DNA of 13,371 nucleotides from Phascolarctobacterium sp. (GCA_020024105.1 JAHHUH010000035.1:1-13371); one strand, 5' to 3'. Positions 1 to 6,218 are shown, counted from the stretch's first letter. Numbers and translations: made by a program. The notes: generated by a model from the sequence alone, not told the origin.

Positions 1-285
1 TTTTTATATAGCATAGCGATGGCTTTATTTATTATTTTTTAACACTATACTATACTAATTATTTCTATTTTCAGCTGTTTATCATAAAAGCAGTGGTAAT
101 TTATCGTCTAAAAAATATATAAAGTTACTATCTTTAAACATTTTTACAAATGTCTTACCTGTTGTTATCGTATTGTCGCTATACAAATTATCAATGCTAT
201 GTTTTAATCAATAAATATTTTCCAGTATTTTACCCATTAAGTTTGGGTTTTACCTGGAAAGCTCTAAACTTAAGGAGGCTCTATA
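1..285. other. AT-rich upstream region and 5' leader of the mrp gene
   Basis: No convincing coding region is visible here. The stretch is very AT-rich. Just before the mrp ribosome binding site there is an imperfect leader hairpin: TTCCAG (220-225) pairs with CTGGAA (254-259), and inside it ACCC (232-235) pairs with GGGT (245-248). A possible promoter is TTGTCG (173-178) with an extended -10 TGCTATGTT (195-203), but its 19-nt spacer is long, so I hold it weakly. The tandem CTATA units near 45-56 are low-complexity sequence. Confidence 0.4.
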
Positions 286-1140
286 ATGGCAAATGAAAAA
301 CAATGTTCAAGCTCTACCTGCAATGCCAACAGTTGTGAAGGCTGTGGACAAGCAGCAAAGGCTAAGCCTGTAGATTTTTCTGCAAAGCTGAATCCTATGA
401 GTACCGTTAGAAAGGTTATCGGTATTGTCAGCGGCAAAGGTGGTGTTGGCAAGTCCTCTGTAACTGCAATGCTGGCAGCGGCTATGAATCGCCGTAACCA
501 TAAAACTGCTGTTTTGGATGCGGATATTACCGGTCCCTCCATTCCCAAGTCCTTCGGTGTCAAAGGAAGAGCTAATGCCAATGAAATAGGTATTCTGCCC
601 CTGACCAGTGCAACCGGCATCGAAATCATCTCTGCTAACATGTTCCTGACTAATGAATCTGACCCCGTTGTCTGGCGTGGTCCCCTTCTGGGTAATATGG
701 TAAAGCAATTCTGGTCCGATGCTATCTGGACTGATATTGATTATATGTTTGTAGACATGCCTCCCGGAACCGGTGACGTGCCCCTGACTGTTTTCCAATC
801 CCTGCCCGTGGACGGCATTATCATTGTTACCTCTCCCCAGGAGCTGGTTTCCATGATTGTTACCAAGGCTGTTAAAATGGCTAAGATGATGAATATTCCC
901 ATCCTGGGCCTGGTAGAAAACTATTCCTACTTCCATTGCCCGGATAATGGCAAGGATTACCAAATCTTTGGTGAAAGCCACCTGGCTGAAACCGCTGATG
1001 CCTATGGTTTAAAGATACTTGCCCAGCTGCCCATTGACCCGGCCATTGCCAAAGCCTGTGACCAGGGTAAGGTGGAAGATCTTCAGCTGCAGGAAATTGA
1101 CAGCTGCTGTGAATATCTGGAAACTGCCTGGAAAGAATAA
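286..1140 (+). CDS. mrp: Mrp/NBP35 family P-loop ATPase (iron-sulfur cluster carrier)
   Basis: This 284-residue cytoplasmic protein belongs to the Mrp/ApbC/NBP35 branch of the MinD-like deviant Walker A ATPases, which bind and deliver Fe-S clusters to target proteins. The deviant Walker A motif KGGVGKSS is at residues 51-58, the switch segment DADITGPSIP at 78-87, and DMPPGTGD at 157-164. The N-terminal extension carries four cysteines (C7, C12, C17, C20; the last two form CxxC), recalling the ferredoxin-like N-terminus of NBP35. The C-terminal cluster site that normally reads CPxC is here C218-P-D-N221, so only one of the two usual cysteines is present. The start is fixed by TAAGGAGG at 271-278, 7 nt before ATG. 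The gene stands alone on the + strand and ends at a shared terminator. Family assignment is secure; the cluster ligands are uncertain. Confidence 0.95.
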   Translation: MANEKQCSSSTCNANSCEGCGQAAKAKPVDFSAKLNPMSTVRKVIGIVSGKGGVGKSSVTAMLAAAMNRRNHKTAVLDADITGPSIPKSFGVKGRANANEIGILPLTSATGIEIISANMFLTNESDPVVWRGPLLGNMVKQFWSDAIWTDIDYMFVDMPPGTGDVPLTVFQSLPVDGIIIVTSPQELVSMIVTKAVKMAKMMNIPILGLVENYSYFHCPDNGKDYQIFGESHLAETADAYGLKILAQLPIDPAIAKACDQGKVEDLQLQEIDSCCEYLETAWKE

Positions 1141-1160
1141 TTGAATCCCCGATAAAAAAC

Positions 1161-1194
1161 ACGACCTGTTTCAAAATAAATTGAAACGGGTCGT
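1161..1194. terminator. Two-way intrinsic terminator between mrp and the DUF1232 gene
   Basis: Arms at 1161-1173 and 1182-1194 form a 13-bp stem with one G-T wobble around an 8-nt loop (1174-1181). A T-run follows on the + strand (1197-1202). On the - strand the A-run at 1154-1159 becomes the U-tract. It lies 20 nt after the mrp stop and 10 nt after the stop of the convergent gene, so it can serve both. Confidence 0.9.
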
Positions 1195-1204
1195 AATTTT
1201 TTGC

Positions 1205-1621
1205 TTATTTTAATTTGGCAATAGCTTCGGCATCAAAAATCTTGCTAAGCAGAAACTTAGCCTCCTGCTTAACCTCGGCATCAATATAGCCGCTTACCTT
1301 AAAAAGTGCAAAGGTAATAGCCATTACATCATCCGAATAACCCAATACAGGAGTTAAGTCCGGTAAAAAGTCCAGGGGCGCAATCAAATAACCCAGGGCG
1401 CCGACGATAATCGCCTTGGTCTCCGTCGGAACCTCCGGCTTACGCAGAGCTAGCCACAGCTGTAACACCTTATACATGGTTTCAATACCAATTCCCTTAC
1501 CATATTGGAGAATTTTCTCCTTTAAGCCTATCTCACTATAATCCTGTTCATATTTTACTAAAGCCTGCTCATTAATCTGCTGCGGATCAAAGCTTGCCGC
1601 AGCCTGCTTATCTACATCCAT
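1205..1621 (-). CDS. YkvA-like DUF1232 protein
   Basis: A 138-residue protein with the DUF1232 (YkvA family) signature: a hydrophobic core at about residues 72-98, containing ALGYLIAPLDFLPDLTPVLG followed by YSDD. Family members are small, probably membrane-associated proteins of unknown function. The stretch before the core is polar and partly helical. The ATG at 1619-1621 has AGAAGGAG at 1628-1635, 6 nt upstream, which supports this start. It is the last gene of a leftward three-gene cluster, 24 nt after yajQ, and ends at the shared terminator 1161-1194. The family is recognised with confidence; the role is not known. Confidence 0.88.
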   Translation of the reverse strand: MDVDKQAAASFDPQQINEQALVKYEQDYSEIGLKEKILQYGKGIGIETMYKVLQLWLALRKPEVPTETKAIIVGALGYLIAPLDFLPDLTPVLGYSDDVMAITFALFKVSGYIDAEVKQEAKFLLSKIFDAEAIAKLK

Positions 1622-1645
1622 AGCCGACTCCTTCTAGGATAACCC

Positions 1646-2137
1646 TTAGCGCATGTTAATAAACTGCAGATCCACACCAAAATCACCCTCGCGGAGCATT
1701 TGGATTACAGCCTGCAAATCATCCTTTTTCGCACCGGCAACACGTACCTGGTCTTCCTGAATTTGGGCATTAACCTTCAATTTAGTTGCTTTAATAGCTA
1801 CCACAATCTTCTTGCCATTTTCTTTGGAAATACCTTGTTGGATTTCGCAGGTTTGGCGTACGCTGCCCTTAGCAGCCGGTTCAATTTTACCAGGCACAAC
1901 GCTACGCAGAGGCACACCGCGCTTAGCCATTTTCTGGCGGAGCATATCTAAAATTGCGCCCAGCTTGTATTCATCCTCAGCCGCAATTTTAATTTCCTTT
2001 TCGGTTAATTCAATGCTGGCATCACTACCACGGAAATCATAGCGTTGGTCAATTTCCTTTCTTACCTGATTGACTGCATTATCCATCTCCTGCATATCTA
2101 CTTGGGAAACTACGTCAAAAGAACTATCCTTAGCCAT
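1646..2137 (-). CDS. yajQ: YajQ family nucleotide-binding protein (UPF0234)
   Basis: At 163 residues this is a full-length YajQ/UPF0234 protein. The family start SFDVVSQVDMQEMDNAVNQV (residues 6-25) is followed by the conserved KEIDQRYDFRGSDASIEL, and the protein closes with LREGDFGVDLQFINMR. Family members have two ferredoxin-like domains and bind nucleotides or RNA; a Xanthomonas homologue is a cyclic di-GMP effector. Whether this one binds cyclic di-GMP cannot be read from the sequence. TGGAGG at 2144-2149 sits 6 nt before the ATG. It lies 27 nt after the DUF3783 gene and 24 nt before the DUF1232 gene, consistent with one transcript. Confidence 0.95.
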   Translation of the reverse strand: MAKDSSFDVVSQVDMQEMDNAVNQVRKEIDQRYDFRGSDASIELTEKEIKIAAEDEYKLGAILDMLRQKMAKRGVPLRSVVPGKIEPAAKGSVRQTCEIQQGISKENGKKIVVAIKATKLKVNAQIQEDQVRVAGAKKDDLQAVIQMLREGDFGVDLQFINMR

Positions 2138-2164
2138 TTTTTACCTCCAGTTTATCTTTCTTTA

Positions 2165-2584
2165 TTATTTTTCCTGACGGATTTCTTCATGCTCATCCGG
2201 TTTAGGACGACCATATTTCTTCATGTACTCATGCTCTTCAGCAATTTCCTGTAAAAGCTCCTTACCATTCCACACAACATTGTGCTCCGTAAGCATAGCC
2301 TTCAACTCCACCCTTTTCAGCTTGCTTTTAGCAATAGCCGGTAAAAGCCTATCCAGAAAAGGACGATCAAAGCCTGCCAATACCAGCAGCTCCTCCGAAG
2401 CTTCCTCACCGGTAAATTTTTCCTCCACCGGAGCAAACCCCTTCAGTCCTGCCAGATAACCAATGGGCTGGAGCATATCCTCACGTGCTACCGGTTTAAG
2501 CTGTACCTTAAGCATCATGCAGATTAAACGCAAAGCCTGTAAGCGCTCACCTGTAAAATTATATGCTAAAATAAGTTTTTGCAT
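2165..2584 (-). CDS. DUF3783 domain protein
   Basis: A 139-residue protein. The C-terminal half carries the DUF3783 pattern: LLVLAGFDRPFLDRLLPAI, then RVELKAMLTEHNVVWNG, then LLQEIAEEHEYMKK. The N-terminal half starts QKLILAYNFTGERLQALRLI and may hold a related, more diverged copy of the same small fold (inference). Function is unknown; the charged tail (PKPDEHEEIRQEK) suggests a soluble protein. The frame stays open to a TTG at 2594-2596, but that TTG overlaps the Shine-Dalgarno TGGAGG (2590-2595), which stands 5 nt before the ATG at 2582-2584; I therefore start at 2584. It is the first gene of the leftward cluster with yajQ and the DUF1232 gene. Confidence 0.85.
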   Translation of the reverse strand: MQKLILAYNFTGERLQALRLICMMLKVQLKPVAREDMLQPIGYLAGLKGFAPVEEKFTGEEASEELLVLAGFDRPFLDRLLPAIAKSKLKRVELKAMLTEHNVVWNGKELLQEIAEEHEYMKKYGRPKPDEHEEIRQEK

Positions 2585-2612
2585 AAAATCCTCCAATCTG
2601 TTTGATATTTCT

Positions 2613-2641
2613 ATTATAGCATATTAACGCTAAATAAAAAA
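2613..2641 (-). promoter_or_regulatory. Promoter for the DUF3783-yajQ-DUF1232 cluster
   Basis: On the - strand there is a perfect -10 TATAAT (2613-2618) preceded by TGC, giving an extended -10 (TGnTATAAT). The -35 position (2636-2641) falls in a pure T-tract and is poor, which an extended -10 can compensate for. That T-tract is also the tail of the transporter's terminator. It lies about 30 nt before the start codon. Confidence 0.55.
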
Positions 2642-2664
2642 ACACCCACTTCGAAAAGTGGGTG
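2634..2664 (-). terminator. Intrinsic terminator of the transporter operon
   Basis: A perfect 9-bp GC-rich stem, CACCCACTT (2643-2651) with AAGTGGGTG (2656-2664), closes a CGAA loop and is followed on the - strand by a T-rich tail (A-run on the + strand, 2634-2642). Upstream in the transcript, 2666-2675 and 2700-2708 form a second hairpin (ACCTTTAGGA with TCCTAAGGT, one bulge), so the transporter mRNA would end in two stacked hairpins. It lies about 70 nt beyond the transporter stop. Confidence 0.88.
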
Positions 2665-2732
2665 CACCTTTAGGAATATGTAATGTCCCAACAAACACAT
2701 CCTAAGGTTTATATAATTAAAGAAGGAACATA

Positions 2733-4007
2733 TTAATTAGCAGGAAAAAACGGCCATACGATGGGTATTACAATAATAGAAACCACCAGGCAGACAACTA
2801 CCAAACCAGTACCTGCCTTTAAATAATCCATAAACTTATAGCCGCCAGGCCCCAACACTAGAGTATTTGGTGGTGTGCCTACTGGAGAAGCAAAAGCACA
2901 AGAAGAAGCAATCAAAACTGCCATCAGTACAGCTTTAGGGGAAGCACCAATTTGAGAAGCCAAAGCAATACCCACGGGACACAGTAGTGCCTTGGAGGCA
3001 GTATTGGACATAAACTGTGTCAACAGCACAGCTAGACAAAACAGTACAGCTGTAATGGCATAAGGAGAAGGATTACCTCCCAAAAAGCCCACTGTCACCT
3101 CAGCAATCAATTTTCCAGCACCACTAGTATTCATAGCAGAAGCAACAGGAATCATACCTGCAAAAAGGAAAATTGTTACCCAATCAATGGAATTATAGGC
3201 CTGCTTTTCTGTTAGACAACCCGTCAATACAGCTACTACCGCACCTACTACTGCTGCAATTTCCAGCGGAATAATATTTGTGGCCATAGAACCGATAACG
3301 CCAATCATAATACAAGCACAGATAAATTGCTTACGTACACAAATTTCGTTGGAAAAGACCTCTTCCTCAACTTCAAAATTCAAGTCAGAGCTATCTTTGG
3401 GTAATAAATATTTGCCTATAAACATCATATAAATAATACCAGCTATAGTAATAGGAATACCAATATAGGCATATTCAAAAAAAGTAAATTGTAAATCAGC
3501 CATGCCTGCGGCTTTCAAAGCCACATTGGCTAAAATATTTGGTGGAGTGCCAATCAAAGTAATGGTCCCACCCAAACCTGCAGCAAAAGCCAACGGCATC
3601 AACTCCCTTGAAGCTGGAATCTTAGCATGAGCACAAATCCCCATAACAACTGGTATCAAACATGCCGTAGTACCAGTATTTGACAAAAAGGCGGACATGA
3701 TAGCTGCTATAACCATAATGCCAAACATCAAACTATTTTCGCCTCTACCAAACATCCGAACCACGCCTCCACCAATTTTCTGTGCTAAACCAGTATAGAA
3801 CATGGACGCTCCTACGACAAACATGCCGCCAAAAAGAACCACAGTGGAATCAGCTAATCCAATAAAAATCTGCTCTGCTGGAATTAACCCCAAAGCAAAG
3901 CAAGCAATGGAAGCACTAATAGCCGTCATGGCTAAAGGAATCATTTCAGTAATAAATAGAACTGCTACCACTGCTAAAAGAATCAAACATTTAATTGCAG
4001 GCGTCAT
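2733..4007 (-). CDS. DASS/SLC13-type anion (probable dicarboxylate) transporter
   Basis: A 424-residue, highly hydrophobic inner-membrane protein with about 11-12 membrane segments in two related halves. Each half has the family signature: SNTGTTACLIP at residues 109-119 with GTPPN at 153-157, and SNTASKALLCP at 334-344 with GTPPN at 377-381. In the DASS (SLC13) family the two SNT motifs form the sodium and substrate sites. Typical substrates are succinate, malate, citrate or sulfate; the sequence does not decide which. Residues 203-228 form a charged cytoplasmic loop between the halves. AGGAGG at 4015-4020, 7 nt before the ATG, fixes the start and lies inside the end of the preceding 64-residue gene. 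Related ion-transporter superfamily members such as ArsB/NhaD are less likely given the paired SNT motifs. Confidence 0.9.
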   Translation of the reverse strand: MTPAIKCLILLAVVAVLFITEMIPLAMTAISASIACFALGLIPAEQIFIGLADSTVVLFGGMFVVGASMFYTGLAQKIGGGVVRMFGRGENSLMFGIMVIAAIMSAFLSNTGTTACLIPVVMGICAHAKIPASRELMPLAFAAGLGGTITLIGTPPNILANVALKAAGMADLQFTFFEYAYIGIPITIAGIIYMMFIGKYLLPKDSSDLNFEVEEEVFSNEICVRKQFICACIMIGVIGSMATNIIPLEIAAVVGAVVAVLTGCLTEKQAYNSIDWVTIFLFAGMIPVASAMNTSGAGKLIAEVTVGFLGGNPSPYAITAVLFCLAVLLTQFMSNTASKALLCPVGIALASQIGASPKAVLMAVLIASSCAFASPVGTPPNTLVLGPGGYKFMDYLKAGTGLVVVCLVVSIIVIPIVWPFFPAN

Positions 4008-4011
4008 CGCC

Positions 4012-4206
4012 CTACCTCCTATTACGCTTTTCTAAAAGCTTTAAATCTTGGCAGGTCTCTCTAGAATCCTTGCCAGATAAACTATAATTTTGTAAAACAG
4101 CTCCTGCAGGATTTCGATACTCCATCTCTGGATAATAATATCTTTTATTTACATCGCTCAAAAATTTTTCAATTTTTTCATGTTCAGTAAGGATATCGTC
4201 TAACAT
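4012..4206 (-). CDS. Small 64-residue protein of unknown function, coupled to the transporter
   Basis: I do not recognise this protein. It is soluble-looking, with an acidic N-terminal helix (MLDDILTEHEKIEKFLSDVN), a tyrosine cluster (RYYYPEMEY, from residue 22) and a basic end (LLEKRNRR). The frame is open to a GTG at 4225-4227, but AAGGAGG (4215-4221) stands 8 nt before the ATG at 4204-4206, so I start there. Its stop TAG (4012-4014) is 4 nt before the transporter ATG, and its last two arginine codons (AGG AGG, 4015-4020) are the transporter's Shine-Dalgarno sequence. This layout strongly suggests translational coupling, and a job linked to the transporter is an inference from position only. 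It could be a leader peptide or a small accessory subunit. Confidence 0.65.
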   Translation of the reverse strand: MLDDILTEHEKIEKFLSDVNKRYYYPEMEYRNPAGAVLQNYSLSGKDSRETCQDLKLLEKRNRR

Positions 4207-4258
4207 GTGTACCCCCTCCTTTATCACATATTTGCAAGAGCATCTCTCAACGCATATT

Positions 4259-4287
4259 ATTATAAACTAATTTTAATACTTTTAAAA
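4259..4287 (-). promoter_or_regulatory. Candidate promoter for the 64-residue gene and transporter
   Basis: On the - strand a perfect TATAAT lies at 4259-4264, about 53 nt before the start codon. At 17-nt spacing the -35 is TTTTAA (4282-4287), a poor match. The surrounding DNA is so AT-rich that chance matches are likely. Confidence 0.35.
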
Positions 4288-4330
4288 ATATCAAAATCGC
4301 ATAACTTATATTCCTTAATAGTGTTTTTTT

Positions 4331-4373
4331 AACAAAAACAAAAGTAGCAGGATTTTTACATCCTGCTACTTTT
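4331..4373 (-). terminator. Intrinsic terminator of the 60-residue gene
   Basis: A perfect 14-bp stem pairs 4340-4353 with 4360-4373 around a 6-nt loop. On the - strand a T-rich tail follows (A-rich 4331-4343 on the + strand). It begins 25 nt after the stop of the 60-residue gene and separates it from the transporter operon. Confidence 0.88.
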
Positions 4374-4398
4374 AATTAACTATTGATATTTTTAAATC

Positions 4399-4581
4399 TT
4401 AAAACCTCTTCTTTTTCAATTGTCCCAACTCTGTAGTAGATAACTTCAATCCCTGTACCCTCTGCGAAAAGTCAGCAGCATAACCATTATCCCAAAAGCC
4501 AGTGTTCATCTGCAATCTCTTGTAATAGAGAAATTTAACCCAAGGTACATTACTGAAAATATCTTTGTTATTGGTTTGCAT
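4399..4581 (-). CDS. Small 60-residue protein of unknown function
   Basis: I do not recognise this protein. It has an aromatic-rich centre (PWVKFLYYKRLQMNTGFWDNGY, residues 13-34) and a basic end (LGQLKKKRF). There is no signal peptide, membrane helix or cysteine. The frame opens at a GTG at 4588-4590, but AGGAAG (4591-4596) abuts that codon and stands 9 nt before the ATG at 4579-4581, so I start at 4581. A dedicated promoter with an overlapping inverted repeat (4617-4636) and its own strong terminator support a real gene rather than a chance frame. It sits between the LysR gene and the transporter operon, both on the same strand. The role is unknown. Confidence 0.6.
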   Translation of the reverse strand: MQTNNKDIFSNVPWVKFLYYKRLQMNTGFWDNGYAADFSQRVQGLKLSTTELGQLKKKRF

Positions 4582-4616
4582 TTTTATCACTTCCTATTCT
4601 TAATATCTTTCCTAGT

Positions 4617-4636
4617 AAGACTATTATAGTAGTCTT
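4617..4636 (-). promoter_or_regulatory. Promoter -10 inside a perfect inverted repeat (operator candidate)
   Basis: On the - strand a perfect TATAAT (4623-4628) lies within AAGACTA-TTATAG-TAGTCTT: 7-bp arms at 4617-4623 and 4630-4636 around 6 nt. The -35 region is a T-rich stretch with no good match (TTTTGT-like at 17 nt). It is about 40 nt before the 60-residue gene. A dyad centred on the -10 is a typical place for a repressor or an activator-dependent site. Confidence 0.5.
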
Positions 4637-4675
4637 TATCAAAAAACAAAAATACTAATTAGGAATATCTAATAT

Positions 4676-4706
4676 AAAAAAAAACCAATTACTCAACAAA
4701 CTAATT
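4676..4706 (-). terminator. Weak candidate terminator at the end of the LysR gene
   Basis: A short AT-only dyad (AATTA 4687-4691 with TAATT 4702-4706) precedes a run of nine T on the - strand (4676-4684). The stem overlaps the stop codon and is thermodynamically poor, so read-through into the 60-residue gene is quite possible. Confidence 0.3.
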
Positions 4707-5627
4707 CTCTCGTAACAACTTTTCTAAATTGCATACCTGCTGGGAGTTGCGATTTTGGGCATAAAAACGTAAAAAACTTTTAGCAATAGCGGACATAGGT
4801 CTTCCCTTTACCCGGACTACAGTCTTAGCAAATTCTGCTTCCACATCCACAAGCTGCCTTACTAGAAAATATGAGCCCAGCTTTTCCTTCGGCTCTATTG
4901 GCACCAAAGCTACAGCCAATCCATCCTCAGCCCATTGGAGGGCTGTACTTCTAGTAGTATTAATGCAAAGGATTCTGTGGACCAGGCTCTGCTTCTGAAA
5001 CTCCTTTTTTACAATCTCACAGCAGCCCATGGAAAGGCTTAAAGGAATATTCTCCAGGTCACGTAAATGGAGATTACCCTTCTGCTGCTGAAGCCAGGAA
5101 GACTTTTTGGCAGCTACGGCACAAAGCTTTTCCTCCCGCTTAAACAATATCTCAAAGCTGTCCTCATGCGTAATGGGAACACTGAGAATACCTATTTCTG
5201 TGAAGCCGTTCAGCAGCTGCTGTACCTGCTCGGCAATACTGCCCTCGTAGATAGCATAGGTAACATCAGGATAAAGCTTAACAAAATCCTTAAGGGCATT
5301 AGCTATAAATAGGGCAGAACGGGAATTAGCTACACTAATCCTAAGCGTACCACTAGTACAACCCACAATATTATCAATTTCCTCTTTAGCCAAGTCCTCT
5401 AAGGAACAAATATATTTGGCCTTCTGATAAAGAGCATGCCCTGCCTCTGTAAGTATAATCTGTCTGCTACCCCGATTGGTAATAATCAGCTTGGTCCCAA
5501 AATAATTTTCTAGAACGCGGACCTGCTTACTCAGAGCAGGCTGGGCGATATGCACGCATTCTGCTGCACCCGTAAAACTGCCCGCTTCTACAATTGCTAA
5601 AAAATTTCTATAATTGTCCAGTTCCAT
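4701..5627 (-). CDS. LysR-type transcriptional regulator
   Basis: A 308-residue LysR-type regulator of normal family length. The winged helix-turn-helix is at about residues 1-60 (start MELDNYRNFLAIVEAGSFTG, then AAECVHIAQPALSKQVRVLE, which holds the recognition helix). A linker helix follows to about 90, and the type 2 periplasmic-binding-like effector domain runs from about 93 to 295. The effector is not predictable from sequence. AGGAGG (5632-5637) sits 4-5 nt before the ATG and the family N-terminus agrees with this start. The gene is divergent from the 73-residue gene, the usual geometry for a LysR regulator and its target, and is followed on the same strand by the 60-residue gene and the transporter operon. 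It may respond to the transporter's substrate (inference). Confidence 0.95.
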   Translation of the reverse strand: MELDNYRNFLAIVEAGSFTGAAECVHIAQPALSKQVRVLENYFGTKLIITNRGSRQIILTEAGHALYQKAKYICSLEDLAKEEIDNIVGCTSGTLRISVANSRSALFIANALKDFVKLYPDVTYAIYEGSIAEQVQQLLNGFTEIGILSVPITHEDSFEILFKREEKLCAVAAKKSSWLQQQKGNLHLRDLENIPLSLSMGCCEIVKKEFQKQSLVHRILCINTTRSTALQWAEDGLAVALVPIEPKEKLGSYFLVRQLVDVEAEFAKTVVRVKGRPMSAIAKSFLRFYAQNRNSQQVCNLEKLLREN

Positions 5628-5722
5628 AAGCCCTCCTCTGCTCCTCCATTCACTAAAAATATTCTGATTTTTTAATATATTTTGCTAAGTCTTCAGCTGA
5701 CTGCTGGGCCAAATATGCTTTT

Positions 5723-5752
5723 ATTTTATGCTATGAGTTTCTCCTTTGTCAA
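5723..5752 (-). promoter_or_regulatory. Promoter of the LysR gene
   Basis: On the - strand there is a perfect -35 TTGACA (5747-5752), an 18-nt spacer and TAAAAT as -10 (5723-5728). The predicted leader is about 90 nt. The inverted repeat at 5763-5788 lies just upstream of the -35, where LysR-type regulators commonly bind. Confidence 0.65.
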
Positions 5753-5762
5753 GATTAACTAC

Positions 5763-5788
5763 CTACTATTGATTTTTACTATTAGTAG
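5763..5788. promoter_or_regulatory. Candidate LysR operator in the divergent intergenic region
   Basis: CTACTATT (5763-5770) and ATTAGTAG (5781-5788) form a near-perfect dyad (7 of 8 pairs) about a 10-nt centre. A nested perfect palindrome TACTA-T-TAGTA lies at 5777-5787, and TACTATT is directly repeated at 5764 and 5777, 13 nt apart. The dyad lies between the two divergent genes, 10 nt upstream of the LysR -35. LysR-type sites are generally interrupted dyads of this size; the binding itself is inferred. Confidence 0.5.
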
Positions 5789-5857
5789 TATCTACTTGTT
5801 ATAAAATTTATGCCATTTAGATATTTTTTATTTTGGTAAAAATAGTATATACTTCCC

Positions 5858-5886
5858 TTGTAGTCAAAAATCATTACATCTATCTT
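5858..5886 (+). promoter_or_regulatory. Candidate promoter of the 73-residue gene
   Basis: TTGTAG (5858-5863), a 17-nt spacer and TATCTT (5881-5886) make a moderate sigma-A-type promoter about 30 nt upstream of the start codon. An alternative -10, TATACT (5848-5853), has only a T-rich -35 at 5825-5830. The imperfect boxes would suit an activator-dependent promoter, consistent with a LysR-type regulator encoded divergently. Confidence 0.4.
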
Positions 5887-5915
5887 AACATATTTTATCA
5901 AAGGAGTGAACAAAT

Positions 5916-6137
5916 ATGACCATTGCCACTAAATCCCTCCCCCAATATAAGTTTAGATGCTGTAACAGTTGCTTTATGAAACATTTACGTAGCAAAAGAT
6001 TATGGGCAACTACTATGTATACCCCTTCTAGGAAAAAACTTCGTACCTACTATAATCATATTTTAGAAGAACAGTATAAAAAGCAGGGATTGAAAAAGCT
6101 TTTTAAATATTTTTTTACAAGTAAAAGAAGCACGTAA
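5916..6137 (+). CDS. Small basic 73-residue protein of unknown function
   Basis: I do not recognise this protein. It is strongly basic throughout, with a cysteine cluster CCNSC (residues 15-19), a middle rich in Lys, Arg and Tyr, and an end GLKKLFKYFFTSKRST that could form an amphipathic cationic helix. The very clear AAAGGAG (5900-5906), 9 nt before the ATG, argues that it is translated. It is the only + strand gene between 1140 and the right edge and is divergent from the LysR gene, making it the regulator's first candidate target. A nucleic-acid or membrane-surface interaction is conceivable from charge alone. The frame on the opposite strand lacks a usable ribosome binding site. Confidence 0.6.
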   Translation: MTIATKSLPQYKFRCCNSCFMKHLRSKRLWATTMYTPSRKKLRTYYNHILEEQYKKQGLKKLFKYFFTSKRST

Positions 6138-6182
6138 GCTGCTTCAACTACCACCCTTCCTGTTTTCCCTCCACTTTTTCTT

Positions 6183-6218
6183 GACCGAGGCTGAATAAAA
6201 CGCAAGTCGGCCTCAGTC
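6183..6218. repeat. Unexplained inverted repeat downstream of the 73-residue gene
   Basis: GACCGAGGC (6183-6191) pairs with GCCTCAGTC (6210-6218) at 8 of 9 positions around an 18-nt loop. It is GC-rich in an AT-rich intergenic region, but no T-run follows on either strand, so it does not look like a standard terminator. It could be a small structured RNA end or a protein site. Confidence 0.4.

Noticed and set aside
45..56. Tandem CTATA units near the left edge
   Set aside because: Only two or three short AT-rich copies; consistent with low-complexity intergenic DNA rather than an iteron or repeat array.
307..981. Long - strand open frame opposite mrp
   Set aside because: The sense frame is a textbook Mrp ATPase with all motifs, so the antisense frame is a shadow.
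2585..2596. TTG start for the DUF3783 gene
   Set aside because: The TTG overlaps the Shine-Dalgarno sequence itself; the ATG at 2584 is correctly spaced.
4207..4227. GTG start for the 64-residue protein
   Set aside because: The GTG lies upstream of the AAGGAGG element, which instead serves the ATG at 4206.
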